Made by a program: the position numbers and the translations under genes. Source: Planctomycetota bacterium (lineage in GTDB: Bacteria; Planctomycetota; Planctomycetia; Pirellulales; Pirellulaceae). From it: DNA of 50,105 nt. Positions 11,201-18,697 of the stretch are shown here, one piece after another; within the stretch, counting starts at the first letter, position 1, and each line of letters opens with the position of its first letter. Under the pieces are notes generated by a model. It ran no database searches. It saw nothing but the letters and a program-made list of their open reading frames with translations, and was not told where the DNA came from. Location of the stretch: positions 1-50,105 of the forward strand of contig JAPOIJ010000015.1 in the NCBI GenBank assembly GCA_029979005.1. The letters run 5' to 3'.

Positions 11201-12239
11201 CGAGCCTGTTCTGGCATCTGATCCCTACAAAAAACGCAAAGTTTATGATCCCTCAACGGATGATCGGTGGAAGAAAGGGGATATGGATATCGAAGACGTC
11301 GGTGCCAATGCCCAGATGCCGTGGGAGTCCGATGGGCGGCAATGGCATACCAAGGATCGCGTTGGAAGAGCTGGAGAGCCCGTGAAATGGGACGGCGAAG
11401 TTCTTGCACGTGTGGTTGACTATATTCAGCAACACGAGGGCTTTGGCGAAACTAACTGGAACGACAGATCAACGGTTTCGATTCTGGGAACTAAGAAGAG
11501 TCAAGGTTCATTTTTGGAAGCATCGACCGGGGATCCCTGGTTTTTAAAGATGAAATTCCGCGCCAGACCGAAGACCTTTAGACGGGAAGATCTGGTAGAC
11601 CAGATACCCTTGCTGAGGCCCAACGACATGGAAGATGTGCCGGTTTATGGGAATGCCCCGCGAGTAAAAATTGCGACAGGAAAAGCATCGTGGCAGGAGA
11701 TCGAAATCAAAGTTCATACACTTGCTGAAATCGATATCCCCGGTTTTTGGAGTTTTCTGGATGAGGCAATTGCGAGCTTTCGAAATCGAGCAGAAGCAAA
11801 GCCAATCGACGTGAAAGCTGAAACTCCGTGGGCAAAACTGGGTGAAAAATGGCATTTAATGCGGAAGGGATTTGCCGGCGGCACCGAGATTTCCTGGGAA
11901 CCGGAGGTGCTCGAAACACTTCACCAAGTAATTCAAACGGCGGTTCCTGACGGAAAATTTGTTTGGGGAAATGAGCAGGTCGTCGAAATCTTTCTCCCGA
12001 GTCAAGAGAGGCCCTGGGCGAGCATCGAGACAAAGAAAAATGATGCCGTTAAATTGCAATTGTCCAGTCCCGTCGATGCCGGCGGGATCAAATCGATTTC
12101 CGTTTTTGAAGAAGAACCGGTCGTGAGAACTGAGGATGGATTCGATTTGGTGGAAATGAGTTTCTCTCAAATTGAACAGGTAAGTAGTGAAGAGTTGAAG
12201 AGTTTCCTGGTCGAGCATGCAGCGTCGATCCCTCACTAG
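5202..12239 (+). CDS. uvrA: Tandem double UvrA (excinuclease ABC subunit A) fusion with unknown C-terminal extension
   Basis: DNA-damage recognition ATPase of nucleotide excision repair, here as one 2345-residue chain holding two complete UvrA units. Walker A motifs lie at about residues 33, 692, 1041 and 1687 (four ATPase domains). Each unit has both UvrA zinc modules (C-x2-C pairs in the Y-A-C-A-A-C and G-G-R-C-E-A-C contexts and their copies). Signatures are L-S-G-G-E in three domains but L-S-N-G-E (Asn1499) in the third. Lys-rich linkers occur at about 992-1012 (between units) and 1625-1652 (inside unit two). UvrA similarity ends near 2005; the remaining 340 residues are unrelated and look like two diverged copies of one domain (about 2044-2195 and 2214-2345). 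Two-unit UvrA proteins are known from planctomycetes. The single ATG at 5202 has no clear Shine-Dalgarno. UvrB/UvrC are not in the window. Confidence 0.95.
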   Translation: MPASDIVVKGAREHNLRDVSLVLPRNQLICLTGVSGSGKSSFAFDTVFAEGQRRYVESLSSFARQFLGQMPKPDVDLISGLSPSISISQKSSGNNPRSTVGTITEIYDFLRILYARVGEGFCPKCDKPISAQTRDQIIGSILQFKSGTEYFVLAPVVRGQKGEHRDLFIDLLKRGFVRARVDGEVVSLGSEINLDRSKRHHIEVVIDRLTAKAGIRSRLAESVESALKIGKGTLIIAQDKEFGDAPVNPDLQDGQETGGGNSRKSRAKKTQSVEGDRVYSADYACAACGVSFAPPTPQMFSFNSPQGMCPSCDGLGEVFTFERDLLVSNPQKSFQQGCFDLLGKWKELGRWKCHIYQGVADTVEREQGLETGHLLETAWEDLTEEQQDIWLYGTGDLNITYTWRGGSSPMKYGGKFAGIVAELDEKYRNTNGAAKIRKLEEYMAEVHCIECEGDRLNEQARHFRLETQNSRFSKQPSLSLPQVCDLSIADAHDFFSGLVLDETRQFVATEPLKEIRNRLGFLLNVGLEYLMLNRTAPTLSGGESQRIRLAGQIGAGLVGVLYILDEPSIGLHPRDNDRLVNTLQHLRDLGNTVVVVEHDEDTMRAADYLIDFGPGPGVRGGEVVVEGHPSEILKNKESLTARYLSGDLEIKIPEARRAFDSERVFRVKGARHNNLKNVDVEIPLGKFVCVTGVSGSGKSSLVNDIVKEELRELLNGGISEAGEFDELEGVELMDKMIAIDQSPIGRTPRSNPGTYIKLFDEIRKLYTQLPESKTRGYAPGRFSFNVKGGRCEACEGNGSNKLEMDFLADVWVTCPVCMGQRFNRETLQVKFREKSIADVLNMDIQEAMGFFKNIPKVLTKLETLHAVGLDYLKIGQPSPTLSGGEAQRIKLARELVKRSTGKTLYLLDEPTTGLHFADISLLLKVLQNFVDAGNTVLVVEHNLDVIKTADWIIDIGPEGGSGGGRVVCAGTPEDVAACPESYTGKALKKALAPRPVIAKPAKSKSKTPVQASEIKVRGAQQHSLRTVDVDIARDQMTVFCGPSGSGKSSLAMDTIYAEGQRRYVESLSSYARQFVNQLEKPRVEQIEGLSPAIAIEQKNLGSTPRSTVGTVTEVYDYLRILQARLGTPYCPGCDVPIGTQTSDDIVDKLLQYSEGTRLLLMAPISLDTNQTYEQLWDEIRSNGFVRVRVDQVTYGIDEVPLLNRRSRHNVEIVVDRISIKKASRGRIAESVEAALAIGKGVLTIAEPVDKVSEQHWKTVKHSQHLSCGCCGRSFDALTPHNFSFNSQLGWCQDCEGIGTQTGADPAAIMNDAELSLRQGAISLWPNINSAVSQKMLESWTTGTGIPIDVPFNQLEARHRRMVFYGTDDRWFDVVNGEGETLFAFQYKGVYPTMEEASRLSANLRQRMQSLIGEVECGGCGGSRLRDDAAAVRFRDITIDGICRMPMGLLAKTIKKWKLDPREKKIAGELIREIAARVDFLNDVGLEYLTLNRTAASLSNGEAQRIRLASQLGSGLCGVLYVLDEPTIGLHPRDNKRLLKALHRLRDLGNTMIVVEHDKEVIENSDAICDFGPKAGSGGGQIVASGTPAALAKKRGSVTGPYLSGKKAIPIPSNRRPALSLDLEEQIKAKTAKKKVKKKAVTKKKTAKAAAKKSETLARTLDVVGARHNNLKDIEVKFPLETLTVVTGPSGCGKSSLVNDILFKALSRRLHRSTQTPGAHKGIRGIENVNKVIRVDQTPLGNSPSSNPATYTGAFDSIRDLYAHLPDSKIRGYTARRFSFNVPGGRCEECTGNGHICIEMHFLPDVWVPCETCQGRRYNEETLAVKYNGKNIDDVLKMSCAEAAKLFHNIPKIRRILQTLCDVGLDYLTLGQSAPTLSGGEAQRVKLSAELARPDTGRTMYLLDEPTTGLHFEDLQKLLDVVQRLIDIGNTVVLIEHNLDMIKAADWVVDLGPEAGAGGGNIVIQGTPEMVVEYAQRAREKAGKSGKSNASMPRSWTGEALEPVLASDPYKKRKVYDPSTDDRWKKGDMDIEDVGANAQMPWESDGRQWHTKDRVGRAGEPVKWDGEVLARVVDYIQQHEGFGETNWNDRSTVSILGTKKSQGSFLEASTGDPWFLKMKFRARPKTFRREDLVDQIPLLRPNDMEDVPVYGNAPRVKIATGKASWQEIEIKVHTLAEIDIPGFWSFLDEAIASFRNRAEAKPIDVKAETPWAKLGEKWHLMRKGFAGGTEISWEPEVLETLHQVIQTAVPDGKFVWGNEQVVEIFLPSQERPWASIETKKNDAVKLQLSSPVDAGGIKSISVFEEEPVVRTEDGFDLVEMSFSQIEQVSSEELKSFLVEHAASIPH

Positions 12240-12311
12240 GGATTTGAGCTTTGCTTTTGACTTTGTATTTCAATTGAAGTTGGTTGTTTGCGTCTTTCAG
12301 AATGATGATCC

Positions 12312-12971
12312 ATGAGTAATTCCATTGTAGCGCAGGTTCCTAAGAACCTCCTTTTTCAATACCGTGTCGCCTGTAAGAGGTTTCCCGGAAAACCAGGTGG
12401 GAAGATTGAGCTCACCGAAGCTTTTCGGATTCCTAACTTCGGAGCTTTTGAGGGGCAGGTTGACTTCGCTGATATGCGAGTTGGCTGGAGTGAAGAGGGA
12501 CTGTTTTTGCGTTTAGAAGTAAATAAAAAAGAGCAGTCGCTTTGGTGCCGCGAAACTCAGTTGCTTGATAGCGATGGTCTCCAGGTCTGGATTGATACAC
12601 GGGATGTGCACAACGTTCATCGCGCGTCCAAGTTTTGCCACTGGTTTGTTTTGCTGCCAAGCGGTGGAGGAATAAGAAACGAAAGTCCCATGGCTTCAAT
12701 GCTGAAGATTAATCGAAGTCGAGATGATTCACCGACAATTAACCGTTTTAAAATTGACGTAAAATCGAAAATTACAAAACAGGGTTACTGTTTAACTGCG
12801 TTTATTCCCGGCAAAGCACTCCACGGTTGGAATACGGATGATCATCAGTTTATTGGTTTTAATTACGCAGTAAACGATCGCGAACTAGGTTGGCAGACGC
12901 TGGCCATGGGTCCTGAGTTACCTATTATGGAAGATCCCAGTCTGTGGCAAACGCTGCACCTGATCGATTGA
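12312..12971 (+). CDS. Small CBM9/DOMON-like beta-sandwich protein
   Basis: A 219-residue protein whose sequence suggests the carbohydrate-binding family 9 / DOMON-like beta-sandwich: an N-terminal F-x-I-P-N-F block, a central V-G-W-S-E-E-G-L-F-L-R-L-E-V strand pair, and D-S-D-G-L-Q-V-W-I-D-T-R-D, which matches the usual D-x-x-E-x-x-x-D-x-R element of CBM9-like domains. It begins directly with the domain and has no signal peptide, unlike most CBM9-like domains, so it would stay in the cytoplasm. It starts 72 bp after uvrA in the same direction and could be read through from it, and it converges on the PQQ-propeller gene. No catalytic motif is seen; a binding role is inferred only from fold similarity. 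Confidence 0.6.
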   Translation: MSNSIVAQVPKNLLFQYRVACKRFPGKPGGKIELTEAFRIPNFGAFEGQVDFADMRVGWSEEGLFLRLEVNKKEQSLWCRETQLLDSDGLQVWIDTRDVHNVHRASKFCHWFVLLPSGGGIRNESPMASMLKINRSRDDSPTINRFKIDVKSKITKQGYCLTAFIPGKALHGWNTDDHQFIGFNYAVNDRELGWQTLAMGPELPIMEDPSLWQTLHLID

Positions 12972-13008
12972 CATTATTCTGTCCAAACTTGAGCTTGCGA
13001 AGTGTCAC

Positions 13009-14382
13009 TTAGTCTTCGAAACAGAACAAGTTGTTTTCACCACGAATGAAAATCTGATTTCCAGCGAGAGCGGGTGTGGCGTCAACTGCCTCGCCGAGAT
13101 CGTTGGTCGCGGCAACGCTTAGTTCGTTCCCGTGATTGAGAACAATTGTCTTGCCGCTTCTGCCGGTGATAAAGACGTGCCCGTTGGCGGCCACCATCGA
13201 TGAGTAAATTGAGCGAATTCCATCCAGGCGTGAGGTTTCAATGATGGTCTTACCGGTTTTTGCATCGATCGCCGTTAGGACGGCGGAGCTTGATTTGGAG
13301 CCGTAAAGGGTGCCTTCGTAAAGCACGCCAGTTGGAACATAGGGGCCGATGTCACGGGTATTCCAAAGGATTTTATCGGTATCGGTAATGTCTCCTCGGC
13401 TGTCCAGCGGTATTGCATAACAGGCCGAGTTTCGGAAACCGGTCATGCAAATCGCGAAGTCATCGAGGATAATGGGGGTTGGGATTGGGTTGCCGGTTTG
13501 GCCGCCGCACTCCCAAAGAAGTGATCCATCGGCAAGATCGTAACTTTTCACTTTCGTCGCATTTGCGATGACTTGCACACCACCTGCATGTTCGACAATC
13601 CGCGGAGTGGCCCAGCCGGTAGGTTCCACACGGTCTTTTTTCCAGATTGTCTTGCCAGTTGTTGCATCCATGGTTTCGATAAAGGAATCTCCCTCGTGAT
13701 CCCAGATGACGCAAAGTTTGTTCTTGAAAAGAGCGGGAGACGCGCCTTCGCCGAAAGAGTTTCGCGTTGACATTTTTCCAAAGTCGCGTTTCCAAACGAG
13801 CTTGCCATTCATGTCAACGCAGAACAGGCCAAAGGAACCGAACGAAGCATAAATGTGTTTTCCGTCGGTGACGGGAGAGGCCGAACAGAAGGTGTTGGTG
13901 CTATGTTTGCCTTCGTGAGGAACTGCTTCAGTTAGCTTCGTTTTCCATTGAACCGTTCCATCGTTTCGGTTGAGGCAGAGCAGGTAGAATTCGTTAATCG
14001 TCGTTGGCGGTGTGCCGCGTCCAAATCGACCGCGGGACCGTCCTCCGCCCGGTCGGCCTTGTGGCTGTGTTTCCGGAGGCGGTGTTGCTTTTTCACCGGA
14101 AGGCGTCTTGCCAGTGTCAACCGCGGTCATGAGATAGACTTTGTCCTGCCAGACAATTGGACTTGAGCTGCCTTTTCCGGGGATCGGTGTTTTCCACTTT
14201 AAATTTTCACTGTCACCACTCCACTCAATTGGTGGCTTGGCTGTTGTTGAGACACCGTTCCCGGTGGGGCCGCGAAATTGTTGCCAATTGGATTCGGCGT
14301 CTTGAGCGAAGGCGCCGCAGTTTAAAGAGACGAAGCAGAGGACGCAGAGTGTAAAGGAGAACAGTCGTGGAAAGATCGTCAT
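13009..14382 (-). CDS. Secreted PQQ-like beta-propeller protein
   Basis: Predicted periplasmic beta-propeller of the PQQ-repeat/BamB-like type, common in planctomycetes. I place the start at the ATG at 14382, giving 457 residues with a clear signal peptide (M-T-I-F-P-R-L-F-S-F-T-L then A-F-A-Q), preceded by GGAA about 7 nt away; an in-frame start at 14511 would add 43 residues lacking signal-peptide character. The mature part opens with W-Q-Q-F-R-G-P-T-G-N-G-V-S, the standard planctomycete opening, followed by repeated blades with G-x-x-x-W-K/I-W-K (for example G-K-T-I-W-K-K-D). A Gly/Arg-rich insertion with P-P-P-E-T-Q-P-Q-G-R-P-G lies early in the protein. It may scaffold proteins or bind PQQ; no dehydrogenase catalytic residues were identified. 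It is divergent from the Mo-oxidoreductase operon. Confidence 0.85.
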   Translation of the reverse strand: MTIFPRLFSFTLCVLCFVSLNCGAFAQDAESNWQQFRGPTGNGVSTTAKPPIEWSGDSENLKWKTPIPGKGSSSPIVWQDKVYLMTAVDTGKTPSGEKATPPPETQPQGRPGGGRSRGRFGRGTPPTTINEFYLLCLNRNDGTVQWKTKLTEAVPHEGKHSTNTFCSASPVTDGKHIYASFGSFGLFCVDMNGKLVWKRDFGKMSTRNSFGEGASPALFKNKLCVIWDHEGDSFIETMDATTGKTIWKKDRVEPTGWATPRIVEHAGGVQVIANATKVKSYDLADGSLLWECGGQTGNPIPTPIILDDFAICMTGFRNSACYAIPLDSRGDITDTDKILWNTRDIGPYVPTGVLYEGTLYGSKSSSAVLTAIDAKTGKTIIETSRLDGIRSIYSSMVAANGHVFITGRSGKTIVLNHGNELSVAATNDLGEAVDATPALAGNQIFIRGENNLFCFED

Positions 14383-14780
14383 GTTATGTTTCCGATTGCA
14401 AGGGGTGGTCAACAAATTTCGCGAACGAAATCTTTTCGAAGTTTTAGCAAACTGAATTGAGGGACGCAAAAGGGGTAGGCGTTCGAATAGAGGGTAGGTT
14501 TTTGATTTCATCGGCGGTTCTACACACGCTTAAATCAAATGTTAATGACTTATTATTTTGCTTTTACCTGAATTTTTTTTTGATCATCTGAATTCAATTG
14601 CCGGCTCCCGTTTTGACCGTGGTCCTACATTTAAACCGACGTTTTTGTCAAGTTTTTAAGTTCGGTGAAATGGGAGACATTAATTGAATTTGCGCGGGAC
14701 TCCGATTGATTTTAGCCGATGGTTTTTCTAACCTTTGAACTAATTAACAACCTACATAATCGTAAATGCAGCGACTTTAA
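14383..14780. other. Divergent intergenic region upstream of the Mo-oxidoreductase operon
   Basis: This 398 bp A/T-rich gap separates the PQQ-propeller gene from the ferredoxin gene. It includes a run of nine T around 14573 and a repeated CTGAATT (either side of the T run). I found no gene, no strong hairpin, and no convincing promoter hexamers by eye. Both divergent promoters are presumably here. Confidence 0.35.
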
Positions 14781-15605
14781 ATGACTGACGATAAAAAAGA
14801 TCGCCGAGAATTTCTCGGTGTAGCCGGCGTGGCGGCGGCCACGGGTATTCTATCGGCAAAAGCTGGAGCGCAAGAGCCGGCGGCGACTGAAGGTGTTGCT
14901 GACCCGAGTTCCTATTTTCAACCTAAATCGTATTGGGAGGAACGCATCAAAGCGCCCGATGACGGTAAGAAATATGGTTGGTTTATTGACACGCGTCGCT
15001 GCTTTGGCTGCCATGGTTGCGAGGTTTCATGCAAGGCAGAAAACGATGTTCCTCTGGGTAACTACATTCGTCAGACGTTTTTTCAAGATGTTGGAGAGTA
15101 TCCAAAGGTCGCGAGAATGTTCTTGCCAATGGCGTGCCAGCATTGCGAAGACGCGCCTTGTATCAAGGCTTGTCCATGCGGTGCGCTCCACAAGCGAGAG
15201 GGAGGAAGCGTCGTCATTGATTATGAGAAATGCTGCGGACATGCGACCTGTGTCGAGGTCTGTCCCTATGGAGCGATTTACATTGACCCTGCTGCAAATC
15301 AAGCGGTCAAGTGCCATAATTGCTATCATCGAATCGATGAAGAAATGGAACCCGCTTGCGCTTCGACTTGCCCATCCGATGCGATTCACTTTGGTGATCT
15401 AAATGATCCAAATTCCAAAGTCTCGCTGGCAATGAAGGAGGCGGGTGAGAATGATGTTGAATTGGTGCAATTGCGTGGGGAGAAGGAGACCAAGCCGCGA
15501 ATGTGGTTTGCTGGTCCTGCTGCGGCGCGGATCGAGCCACGCGTGCCACGTGAAGGCGAGTCGTACAACAACGATGCTTATAATATCTATAACTGGAAAG
15601 ACTAA
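14781..15605 (+). CDS. Tat-exported four-cluster ferredoxin subunit of a DMSO-reductase-family enzyme (PsrB/DmsB-like)
   Basis: Electron-transfer subunit that would shuttle electrons between the molybdenum subunit encoded next and a partner. The N-terminus holds a twin-arginine signal (R8-R9-E-F-L, then an Ala/Gly-rich segment ending A-G-A-Q-E). Cysteine groups for four iron-sulfur clusters are visible: C74-x2-C77-x2-C80-x3-C84, C119-x2-C122-x4-C127-x3-C131, a third group at 151-161, and C178-x2-C181 with C193-x3-C197. In the third group the usual second Cys is His154 (C151-C152-G-H154-A-T-C157-x3-C161). The 274-residue length is near that of PsrB/NrfC-type proteins with a signal. It is 136 bp upstream of the catalytic subunit, same strand. 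Family placement is firm; the physiological substrate is not known. Confidence 0.88.
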   Translation: MTDDKKDRREFLGVAGVAAATGILSAKAGAQEPAATEGVADPSSYFQPKSYWEERIKAPDDGKKYGWFIDTRRCFGCHGCEVSCKAENDVPLGNYIRQTFFQDVGEYPKVARMFLPMACQHCEDAPCIKACPCGALHKREGGSVVIDYEKCCGHATCVEVCPYGAIYIDPAANQAVKCHNCYHRIDEEMEPACASTCPSDAIHFGDLNDPNSKVSLAMKEAGENDVELVQLRGEKETKPRMWFAGPAAARIEPRVPREGESYNNDAYNIYNWKD

Positions 15606-15741
15606 ATTCAATTGATTTTGTGTCGCGTGACTGGCAGTCGATCCAGTTTCCTGGTTTTGGGAATGCGTGCACGATTGCAAGTTGCTCTTAAGACCGCCTG
15701 ATTTTATTAGGCTAAGTACCAAAATAAAAAGATAAAGAATA

Positions 15742-18606
15742 ATGACTAGTGATTCTTCCCGCGATTCAGTGCAGACTCGACGTAGGTTTTTACAGTTGGG
15801 AGCAGCAACCGTTTCGGCTTCCGTTTTATCGGGCTGCACGCAAGAGAAGACCATCCAGGATCCGCAACCTATGCCGTCCACCGGGGCGACTCAGGAACAA
15901 GCTGGAAGCAACGCACCACCGCAAGGAATTGACCTTGAAAAGTGGAAAAGGTTAAAAGGGGAGGCCTACCCCGAGGGTACAGAAAATACTCCGGGAGTTT
16001 GTCCGCTGCCCGGCCCTAACGCAAAACGGCAGTGGCCCGATCCCAATAAATACAAAGATACAAAAAAGGTCCCTGGCATGTGCCAGTTGTGCAGCACGAT
16101 CTGTGGGATCGTTGGGCACGTGAAAGATGGACGCATTATCAAACTGGAGGGGAACCCGAATGATCCTAACAGTCGCGGACGACTGTGTGCCCGTGGACAT
16201 GCCGGGTTAAATCACCAGTACCACCCCGAGCGATTACTCTATCCCATCAAGCGGGTTGGGAAGCGCGGCGAAGGGAAATGGAAGCGATTGACCTGGGATG
16301 AGGCGCTTAACGAAATTTCAACCAAGCTTAAGCCTATTCGGGATTCCGGGAACCCTGAGAGGTTTGCGTTCCATCAGGGACGTCAGCGATCCAAGGACGC
16401 ACTCAAACGTTTCTTGGATGCGTTTGGAACAAAAACACAGCTATCCCATCGCAGTTTATGCAGTGGTAACCGGCGCGCGGCGAATCTAGCGTACTTGTGG
16501 GAGTCAGACTGGGATTTAAACGACGTCGAAAATTCTAAATACATCTTGAATTTTGGTTCTAATGCCTTTGAAGCGCATCAGGGGCACATTCCGTTTGCGA
16601 ACCGCATTCAAAACGGCCGGTTTAAAAATGGTGCAAAGATGGTGACCTTCGATGTCCGTCTTTCCAACACGGCGGGTGCTAGTGACGAATGGTTCGCTCC
16701 GTTTCCGGGAACAGATGGTGCTGTTGCTTTGGCAATGTGTCAGACCATTCTCGAGGAGGGCGTTTATGATGAGAGCTTTATTAATAGCTGGACAACGAGC
16801 AGCATTGATGAATTAAAATCGCACCTCAAGGATTCAACGCCGGAATGGGCTGAGGCCATTTCAGGTATCCCGGCAGCAGATATCAAAAGAATCGCTTTAG
16901 AGTTTGCGGCAGCCGCACCGGCGGCAACCACGATGTGCAATCGTGGTTCATCTGCTCATCTGAACGGGTTTTATAACGATCGCGCAATCGGCCTCCTCAA
17001 TGGCTTGGTCGGAAGTGTTGGCAAAAAAGGTGGGTGGTGTTGGTCGCCATGGGGTGGCCTGGATCCGATTGTAAAAACCCCAGCGATGCCACCGTCAGCG
17101 AAAACCTGGAGCGTTCTTGAAGATCCACCCGAGTATCCGCTGGCCAATGTTTGGAGACGAATGCGTGTCGGTGAAATTATTTACCTCTACCTTCTGCAAG
17201 AGCGAACAAAAATTGATGCGTACATGACCTATAATCTTGACGCGCCAATGACCTGGCCGGAGGAGAGTCTGACGAAAGATGTCATGTGTGACGAGGAGCT
17301 AATTCCTTATCACATTTGCATCAATCCGTTTTACAATGAGACGGCTCATTATGCCGACATCGTGCTCCCGTGGACGACTTATATGGAGCGTTGGGATTTA
17401 GATGCCCGTGCCAGTTATAACCTGCGACCCTACGTTGGAATCCGGACACCGATGGTCGAACCTTTGGGCGAGGCAAAAGACGTTCGCTGGATCTTCCCCG
17501 AGATTGCCAAAAGAATAGGTGGCGGTATGGAAGACTGGTATCAAGAATCTGAACAGGAATATATGGAGCAGTGGGCTTCTACAGTGCCAGTGAATCCAGA
17601 AACCGGGAAATCTGGTTTGACGCGATTGTTGGACGAGGGATGCTGGGAGAACACGGAGATTGAGCCGTTTTACGAACCCCATTTGCGACCACTCTCGGAT
17701 GAAGACTTGGCGGGAAGTGAAACCAATCCAGAAACAGGAGTGATCACGAAAGACGGAACCGGCATCGGGATTATGATGGACGGTAAACCGGTTCGTGGGT
17801 TTAAAACACCGAGTCGTAAGTTTGAAATTCGAAGTGTCTTTTTGAGCCAAACGGGCTTGAATAAAGACACCTCCGAACTCATTAAACTGTCGAGCATGTC
17901 AAAGACAAAGCCCCGCCCCGAACAGCATAAGAAATTTGATGTTGTCATCGACGAGATGCCGATCTGGATGCAACCGGAGGAGCATCGTGATTTGAACGAA
18001 GACCACTTGATCATGACATCGTTTAAATGGAATGTTCACAATCATGGCCGAACCATGAACTTGAAGTGGCTCGCTGAGATTGTTCACAGCAATCCGGCAT
18101 GGTTGAACCCTAAAACGGCCGCGAAGTTTGGTTTGAAGGATGGTGACTGGATTGAGCTGACGGGCTATTTCTCAAAAATGCTAGAAAAATCAAATCCAAA
18201 CCTGATGAGTGATCACTATGAGAAAGATTCTGAAGGTCGCTTGATTGCCGGAACAATGCGAGTGCCAATTGTGACGATGCCCGGAATTCATCCAAGTGCA
18301 ATCGCCATGAGTAATAGCTGCGGGCATTGGCAATATACGAACGTAGCCCAAGCTAGAAAGGCGCCGAGCGATAATGGCGCGGCCGATGGTTCGGTGTCTC
18401 AGGGAAGCGATTCTACGACCTATCGGGATCCGGATTGGGAGCGAAACATGTGGTGGGAAGATAAATCGAATGGTGATCCCACAATGTGGAAGCAGAATAC
18501 CGGAAACGGCTGGAATCAAAATCGAATCATGCCGATTGCCCCGGATCCGATTACTGGCCAACAAGCGTTTCATTCAACAGTGGTAAGCATCAAGAAGTTG
18601 GTGTGA
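15742..18606 (+). CDS. Tat-exported molybdopterin oxidoreductase catalytic subunit (PsrA/PhsA-like), probable lipoprotein
   Basis: Large molybdopterin-guanine-dinucleotide enzyme of the DMSO reductase family, predicted to act in the periplasm. The N-terminus has a twin-arginine motif (R13-R14-R15-F-L) followed by a lipobox-like L-S-G-C32, so it may be a Tat lipoprotein. A [4Fe-4S] site C114-x2-C117-x3-C121-x27-C149 precedes the first Mo-cofactor contacts. The likely Mo ligand is Cys240 in R-S-L-C-S-G-N-R-R, as in the Cys-ligated PsrA/PhsA group. The C-terminal part includes the usual cofactor-binding beta-barrel (H-N-H-G-R-T-M-N region and the L-x-D-G-D-W-I-E-L block). At 954 residues it is longer than PsrA (about 760). 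The preceding gene supplies the ferredoxin; no NrfD/PsrC-like membrane subunit lies nearby. Substrate could be a sulfur or other oxyanion; this cannot be told from sequence. Confidence 0.87.
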   Translation: MTSDSSRDSVQTRRRFLQLGAATVSASVLSGCTQEKTIQDPQPMPSTGATQEQAGSNAPPQGIDLEKWKRLKGEAYPEGTENTPGVCPLPGPNAKRQWPDPNKYKDTKKVPGMCQLCSTICGIVGHVKDGRIIKLEGNPNDPNSRGRLCARGHAGLNHQYHPERLLYPIKRVGKRGEGKWKRLTWDEALNEISTKLKPIRDSGNPERFAFHQGRQRSKDALKRFLDAFGTKTQLSHRSLCSGNRRAANLAYLWESDWDLNDVENSKYILNFGSNAFEAHQGHIPFANRIQNGRFKNGAKMVTFDVRLSNTAGASDEWFAPFPGTDGAVALAMCQTILEEGVYDESFINSWTTSSIDELKSHLKDSTPEWAEAISGIPAADIKRIALEFAAAAPAATTMCNRGSSAHLNGFYNDRAIGLLNGLVGSVGKKGGWCWSPWGGLDPIVKTPAMPPSAKTWSVLEDPPEYPLANVWRRMRVGEIIYLYLLQERTKIDAYMTYNLDAPMTWPEESLTKDVMCDEELIPYHICINPFYNETAHYADIVLPWTTYMERWDLDARASYNLRPYVGIRTPMVEPLGEAKDVRWIFPEIAKRIGGGMEDWYQESEQEYMEQWASTVPVNPETGKSGLTRLLDEGCWENTEIEPFYEPHLRPLSDEDLAGSETNPETGVITKDGTGIGIMMDGKPVRGFKTPSRKFEIRSVFLSQTGLNKDTSELIKLSSMSKTKPRPEQHKKFDVVIDEMPIWMQPEEHRDLNEDHLIMTSFKWNVHNHGRTMNLKWLAEIVHSNPAWLNPKTAAKFGLKDGDWIELTGYFSKMLEKSNPNLMSDHYEKDSEGRLIAGTMRVPIVTMPGIHPSAIAMSNSCGHWQYTNVAQARKAPSDNGAADGSVSQGSDSTTYRDPDWERNMWWEDKSNGDPTMWKQNTGNGWNQNRIMPIAPDPITGQQAFHSTVVSIKKLV

Positions 18607-18642
18607 GCTGAGTTGGTGGAATAAGCGCGATAGCAAAACTTC

Positions 18643-18667
18643 GGATTGCTCCTGCCGGGGAGCAACC
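18643..18667. other. Hairpin downstream of the Mo-oxidoreductase gene
   Basis: A 7-bp stem TTGCTCC/GGAGCAA (18646-18652 with 18659-18665) closes a 6-nt loop TGCCGG, and two further G-C pairs can form past a one-base bulge. It starts about 40 bp after the stop codon. No T run follows, so if it ends transcription it is not a classical intrinsic terminator. Confidence 0.4.
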
Positions 18668-18697
18668 AAGTTGCATTGAAGAAGACTGATTCTGTCG

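Noticed and set aside
14781-18606. Alternative complex III (ActAB-type) locus
   Set aside because: ActB fuses the two parts and is joined by NrfD-like and cytochrome subunits; here the subunits are separate and none of the other Act genes is present.
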